Assembly (NCBI GenBank): GCA_050733055.1
Contig: JBOHSI010000114.1
Coordinates: 1-9,248 of the forward strand
Direction of reading: 5' to 3'
Origin: DASUAL01 sp050733055
GTDB lineage: Bacteria; Gemmatimonadota; Gemmatimonadetes; Gemmatimonadales; GWC2-71-9
Length of the DNA stretch: 9,248 nucleotides
Made by a program: the position numbers and the translations under genes. Numbering within the stretch: position 1 is the first letter of the stretch; the number at the start of each line of letters is the position of its first letter. The notes beneath the pieces are model-generated. The model did no database searches, was not told the origin of the DNA, and saw only the letters and a program-made list of their open reading frames with translations. Of the stretch, positions 7,135-9,248 are shown one piece after another.

Positions 7135-7395
7135 TCAGCGCTGCCGGGTGTGGCTGCGGCGCTCTCGTAAGGTGGTGAGGCGGCGCGCGGTGCGGCGAGA
7201 GATGATCAGATCGGAGTGGGACAAGAGCTCGCCCAGCACGGTGCGCGTGCGCGGGTCGAGCGGCATCTCAAACCGGAGGTCGAGCTGGTACTCCGCGTGA
7301 TCGGGACCCTGGCCGCTGAGGGTGAAGCCCAGGCGCGAAGGGCTGACTTCGTCGACTTCGATCTCGGCCAGGGGTTCGTACTCGGCGCGGTCCAT
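7135..7395 (-). CDS. Small protein of unknown function
   Basis: 86 residues. Start ATG 7395 is well supported by GGAGG (reverse complement of CCTCC at 7401-7405) five bases upstream. The N-terminal half is acidic (DRAEYEPLAEIEVDEVSPS, 2-20) and followed by strand-like segments (RLGFTLSG, YQLDLRFEMPLD). The C-terminal 20 residues are strongly basic with Arg and Thr (RRTARRLTTLRERRSHTRQR, 67-86). No signal peptide or membrane segment is visible. I do not recognise the family. Shine-Dalgarno, promoter and a proper stop support a real gene. A 17-bp palindrome covers its ribosome binding site and may control it. The gene is divergent from the zinc-ribbon gene and 75 bases upstream of the lysine-tail gene. 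Confidence 0.7.
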   Translation of the reverse strand: MDRAEYEPLAEIEVDEVSPSRLGFTLSGQGPDHAEYQLDLRFEMPLDPRTRTVLGELLSHSDLIISRRTARRLTTLRERRSHTRQR

Positions 7396-7412
7396 GGCAA
7401 CCTCCGGTTGCC
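7396..7412 (-). promoter_or_regulatory. 17-bp perfect palindrome over the ribosome binding site (RNA hairpin or operator)
   Basis: The + strand reads GGCAACC TCC GGTTGCC: two perfect 7-base arms and a 3-base spacer, directly next to the ATG at 7393-7395. In the - strand mRNA it would form GGCAACC-GGA-GGUUGCC, placing the GGAGG Shine-Dalgarno in the loop and 3' arm, so folding would hide it. It also sits about where the predicted promoter would start transcription (near 7410), so a protein operator is an equal alternative. Confidence 0.55.
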
Positions 7413-7416
7413 GTGA

Positions 7417-7444
7417 GAGATACGCCGGCCGCTCCGCGTGTCAA
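7417..7444 (-). promoter_or_regulatory. Sigma70-like promoter for the small unknown gene
   Basis: On the - strand: TTGACA (perfect -35, 7439-7444), 16 bases, TATCTC (-10, 7417-7422, 3 of 6). Transcription would start near 7410, leaving a leader of only about 15 bases before the ATG at 7395. Confidence 0.55.
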
Positions 7445-7460
7445 GGAGGCGCCAGGCGCG

Positions 7461-7488
7461 TTGCCGCCCTTCCCGGGGTCGCTACATT
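7461..7488 (+). promoter_or_regulatory. Candidate promoter for the zinc-ribbon gene and infA
   Basis: TTGCCG (7461-7466, 4 of 6) and TACATT (7483-7488, 4 of 6) are 16 bases apart, with an expected start near 7495, just before the GGAGG at 7497-7501. It faces away from the promoter at 7417-7444. No better promoter is seen between the zinc-ribbon gene and infA, so infA may be read from here. Confidence 0.4.
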
Positions 7489-7513
7489 TCGTGATTGGAG
7501 GTGCCGAGCAAGC

Positions 7514-7780
7514 GTGGGGCGACGCGGGATCAAGGAATATCGGGCGCCGGAAGCGCTGGCGTTGATCGCGGCGGATCGGGAGCACGTTCCCCTGGTCTGT
7601 CCTTCCTGCGGAACCCGGTCGATCGTGCGCAGCCCGCGGCGTCGCGGCGGGGACGTCCCGGCGCAGTCCGAGCGCGTGACGCTCACCTGCCAGACCTGCG
7701 GCCGGCACGCTTCCTACATCAAGCGGGGGCCGGAGCCGCCGCGCGACGCCACGATGGACCCCCACGACGTGCGCGCGTGA
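7514..7780 (+). CDS. Small four-cysteine zinc-ribbon protein
   Basis: 88 residues from GTG 7514. Two knuckles, CPSC (Cys29, Cys32) and CQTC (Cys59, Cys62), 26 residues apart, make a zinc-ribbon pattern, with a basic loop (RSPRRRGG) between them and a short charged tail. The frame is open to 7322, but GTG 7514 is chosen because GGAGG at 7497-7501 lies 12 bases before it and the promoter candidate at 7461-7488 precedes it; the long spacing leaves some doubt. Zinc ribbons of this size bind nucleic acid or bridge to RNA polymerase or ribosomes, but no specific family is recognised. It is upstream of infA on the same strand, which hints at a link to translation or transcription. The stop overlaps a possible 33-residue ORF in a GTGA motif. 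Confidence 0.7.
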   Translation: MGRRGIKEYRAPEALALIAADREHVPLVCPSCGTRSIVRSPRRRGGDVPAQSERVTLTCQTCGRHASYIKRGPEPPRDATMDPHDVRA

Positions 7781-7878
7781 GCGCCGCGGGGCGACGAGTG
7801 CCGTTCCGACTTGATTCGCCGAGCGATTTGAAGTGCTGGTGCGAGCCATTGGACGGCGGGCTGGACCGCTCGTTTTGA
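7777..7878 (+). CDS. Possible small ORF (33 residues) coupled to the zinc-ribbon gene
   Basis: A GTG at 7777 overlaps the zinc-ribbon stop (GTGA) and opens a 33-codon frame to TGA 7876-7878, with an ending of DLKCWCEPLDGGLDRSF. Third codon positions are fairly GC-rich, and the frame holds a CWC pair. It also covers the first arm of the 14-bp inverted repeat, which could explain the sequence without any coding. There is no separate Shine-Dalgarno. A candidate only. Confidence 0.2.
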   Translation: MSAAGRRVPFRLDSPSDLKCWCEPLDGGLDRSF

Positions 7879-7899
7879 CGCAAAGAGTCGGAACGGCAC
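7798..7899 (+). ncRNA. Candidate structured leader upstream of infA (14-bp inverted repeat)
   Basis: GTGCCGTTCCGACT (7798-7811) and AGTCGGAACGGCAC (7886-7899) are perfect reverse complements enclosing 74 bases. An inner pair CGAGCG (7820-7825) and CGCTCG (7867-7872) could stack inside it. The 3' arm ends just before AGAGGAG (7901-7907), the likely infA Shine-Dalgarno region. A long closing stem with an inner stem next to a translation-factor gene suggests a regulatory leader RNA, but there is no known family match, and a DNA-level inverted repeat is possible. There is no T run, so it is not an ordinary terminator. Confidence 0.4.
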
Positions 7900-7919
7900 G
7901 AGAGGAGCACCGGACGCAA

Positions 7920-8135
7920 GTGGCAGGCGACGCCATTCAGATGATGGGGACCGTTACGGAGGTCCTGCCCAACACCACCTTCCGGGTCAAGCTCGAGAAC
8001 GGCCATGAGGTGCTCGCATACGTGAGCGGCAAGATGCGCAAGAACTATATTCGGATTTTGCAGGGCGATCGGGTCGCGGTCGACCTGTCGCCGTACGACC
8101 TGACGCGAGGACGGATTACCTACCGATACAAGTAA
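7920..8135 (+). CDS. infA: Translation initiation factor IF-1
   Basis: 71 residues, nearly full match to the IF-1 family: GTVTEVLPNTTFRVKLENGH near 10-29, then SGKMRKNYIRILQGDRVAV near 36-54 and the end LSPYDLTRGRITYRYK. This small OB-fold protein binds the A site of the 30S subunit with IF-2 and IF-3 during initiation. The frame is open further upstream, but GTG 7920 gives the normal length and N-terminus (MAGDAIQMMG against the usual MAKEDxIEMxG); AGGAG at 7903-7907 lies 12 bases upstream. Here the gene follows a zinc-ribbon gene rather than the secY/rpmJ ribosomal cluster. It converges with the small lipoprotein gene, with only 6 bases between the stops and no clear terminator. Confidence 0.97.
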   Translation: MAGDAIQMMGTVTEVLPNTTFRVKLENGHEVLAYVSGKMRKNYIRILQGDRVAVDLSPYDLTRGRITYRYK

Positions 8136-8141
8136 GGGCGA

Positions 8142-8555
8142 TCACTGCCCGCACCTTTCGAGAACGACCCGCGCCGCTGCCTTGACGGCGTCCGACGCCC
8201 CCTCCTGCTGCAAGGTGAAGCCGCGCTCCGTCGCATACTCCGAGAACGTGCTCGCCGCGACGGTAAGACCGGTCTCCCCGCTCGCCAGGGGGCCGACCGT
8301 CACTTCGAGCTCGTCCAGGCCCCGTCGGAATCTCACGTCGGCCCTGCGGACGGCCTCGTCGACGCGCCGCGCCGTGAGCCGATGCTCGCTCAGGTCGATC
8401 GAGGTCTGCGCATAGCCCAAGGCCTTCACTTGCTCCCGCGCGCAGGCGAACACGTCGGGCACCGGCGTCGCGGTCCGGGCGGCGACGGCATGCGACAACA
8501 TAGCGCCGCAGCCGCCGAAGAGGAGGAGCGCGCTCACGGGCGCGAGGATCCTCAT
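8142..8555 (-). CDS. Small lipoprotein of unknown function
   Basis: 137 residues from ATG 8555, which has a strong GAGGTGA Shine-Dalgarno (8560-8566) four bases upstream. The N-terminus MRILAPVSALLLFGGC is a lipoprotein signal with Cys16. Cys38 and Cys135 frame the mature domain and may form a disulfide. The middle has a strand-turn-strand pattern (LGYAQTSIDLSEHRLTARR, then ELEVTVGPL and GLTVAASTFSE) and a final helix (AVKAAARVVLERC). It is probably a periplasm-facing envelope protein. I do not recognise the family. The gene lies only 20 bases after the T run of the upstream porin terminator, with no clear promoter of its own, so it may be transcribed by readthrough or from a promoter overlapping the hairpin. 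Confidence 0.8.
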   Translation of the reverse strand: MRILAPVSALLLFGGCGAMLSHAVAARTATPVPDVFACAREQVKALGYAQTSIDLSEHRLTARRVDEAVRRADVRFRRGLDELEVTVGPLASGETGLTVAASTFSEYATERGFTLQQEGASDAVKAAARVVLERCGQ

Positions 8556-8575
8556 CGGCTCACCTCAGGGGTCGG

Positions 8576-8607
8576 AAAATGGAGCGGCCTCCGTTCCCGG
8601 AGGCCGC
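8576..8607 (-). terminator. Rho-independent terminator after the porin-like gene
   Basis: On the - strand, a perfect 10-bp stem (GCGGCCTCCG and CGGAGGCCGC, bases 8584-8607) closes a GGAA loop of the GNRA type and is followed by TCCATTTT. It starts about 20 bases after the porin stop. The T run is short, so some readthrough into the small lipoprotein gene is possible. Confidence 0.8.
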
Positions 8608-8627
8608 CCCGTGCTGCATTCACTGCC

Positions 8628-9248
8628 TTAGAAGAACAACATGAACCCGAACGCCGGCGCGAAGGAGGAGTTCTTCTCGGGATTGGCGACCTTCTCCTTG
8701 GACCAGGCGTAGTTGAACTCGCCGACGACCTTGAGGGACTTCGTGGACTGATAGTAGATGCCGCCCGAGATCAGGCCGTTCTCGGTCTTGAAATCCGGCG
8801 CGCCACCTGCGGCCGCTTCCAGAGTGGAGGCTTCGAGGAGGCTCGCGCCGTAGCTGCCCGCGATCGTCACCTTGCTGTTCTGCGGCGTCACGGTAACCTG
8901 TCCGATATAGCCGTAGGAGTTCCGCAGGTTATCCGACCCGGCACCCGCGCCACCATCGGTACCGCCCAAGAACAAGAGCGTGGTGCCAACACCCTTCCCA
9001 TAATAGCCTGAGCCCGTCACGGAGAAGGTCTTGGAGGTGTAGCGCGCGCCCCCCGATACCCCCACAGCCGTAGCGCTCTGGGTGGACGGTGAGGGAGCCG
9101 AATTGTTCTGGAGCAGTCCCCCAACCCACGCCTTCCACTCCTTCCGGCTCCACACCGCTTCGGCCTCGAAGCGAGGCAGCTCGATGACGGCGAATGCGTC
9201 ATTCTCCGACGGGTCGAACACGCCGATACTAACCTGCAGCGGCCGGCC
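8628..9248 (-). CDS. Outer-membrane porin-like beta-barrel protein, 5' end outside the window
   Basis: The C-terminal 206 residues are visible; the frame is open to the right edge, so the start lies beyond it (the GTG at 9221 is internal: the frame continues upstream as GRPLQVSIGVFDPSE). Repeated amphipathic strands alternate with turns: FEAEAVWSRKEWKAWVGGLL, GVSGGARYTSKTFSVTGSGY, YIGQVTVTPQNSKVTIAGSY, and ENGLISGGIYYQSTKSLKVV followed by GEFNYAWSKE. The protein ends FGFMLFF: a terminal Phe is the usual signal for barrel insertion by the BAM complex. This resembles general or Porin_4-type porins, which form trimeric diffusion channels, but the subfamily and substrate cannot be told. The codons are visibly less GC-biased than in neighbouring genes, as is common for strongly expressed porins. 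A terminator follows. Confidence 0.85.
   Translation of the reverse strand, partial: GRPLQVSIGVFDPSENDAFAVIELPRFEAEAVWSRKEWKAWVGGLLQNNSAPSPSTQSATAVGVSGGARYTSKTFSVTGSGYYGKGVGTTLLFLGGTDGGAGAGSDNLRNSYGYIGQVTVTPQNSKVTIAGSYGASLLEASTLEAAAGGAPDFKTENGLISGGIYYQSTKSLKVVGEFNYAWSKEKVANPEKNSSFAPAFGFMLFF

Noticed and set aside
7129..7142. GGCGCTTCAGCGCT hairpin as a terminator of the small unknown gene
   Set aside because: Short stem inside the end of the coding region with no T run after it on either strand.

Overview
The window is dense, very GC-rich bacterial DNA from a Gram-negative (diderm) organism: it encodes three or four lipoproteins, two outer-membrane beta-barrels and an IF-1. The best guess is a Gemmatimonadota-like soil or sediment bacterium. 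That guess rests on the high GC, a signal peptide ending in 'PLAAQ', a secreted protein built of BIG-type Ig domains, and the IF-1 sequence; no phylogenetic marker was tested. Many starts are GTG or TTG. No mobile elements, CRISPR arrays, tRNAs or rRNAs were seen, and no gene-free stretch exceeds about 140 bases.

Left part (1-2801, + strand): a periplasmic amino-acid-type binding lipoprotein, whose start lies before the window, overlaps by one base a two-TM methyl-accepting chemotaxis protein. No permease follows, so the pair looks like a ligand-binding plus chemoreceptor sensing unit rather than a transporter.

Middle (2798-6644, - strand): three overlapping genes, in transcription order a TPR/CsgG-like lipoprotein, an outer-membrane beta-barrel protein, and an exported protein with two Ig-like domains and a cohesin-like C-terminal domain. 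They look like one translationally coupled envelope or surface module of unknown function. This module and the chemoreceptor converge and share one palindromic CTAG as the stop codon on both strands.

Right part (6742-8135): a small protein with a lysine-rich tail and a small unknown protein (both - strand), then, divergently, a small four-cysteine zinc-ribbon protein and translation initiation factor IF-1 (infA). The divergent intergenic region holds two opposed sigma70-like promoters and a 17-bp palindrome that covers the ribosome binding site of the small unknown gene. Between the zinc-ribbon gene and infA lies a perfect 14-bp inverted repeat enclosing 74 nt, which may be a structured leader, plus a possible 33-residue ORF.

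End (8142-9248, - strand): a small lipoprotein of unknown role, preceded by a strong GNRA-loop terminator that closes a porin-like outer-membrane protein gene running off the right edge.
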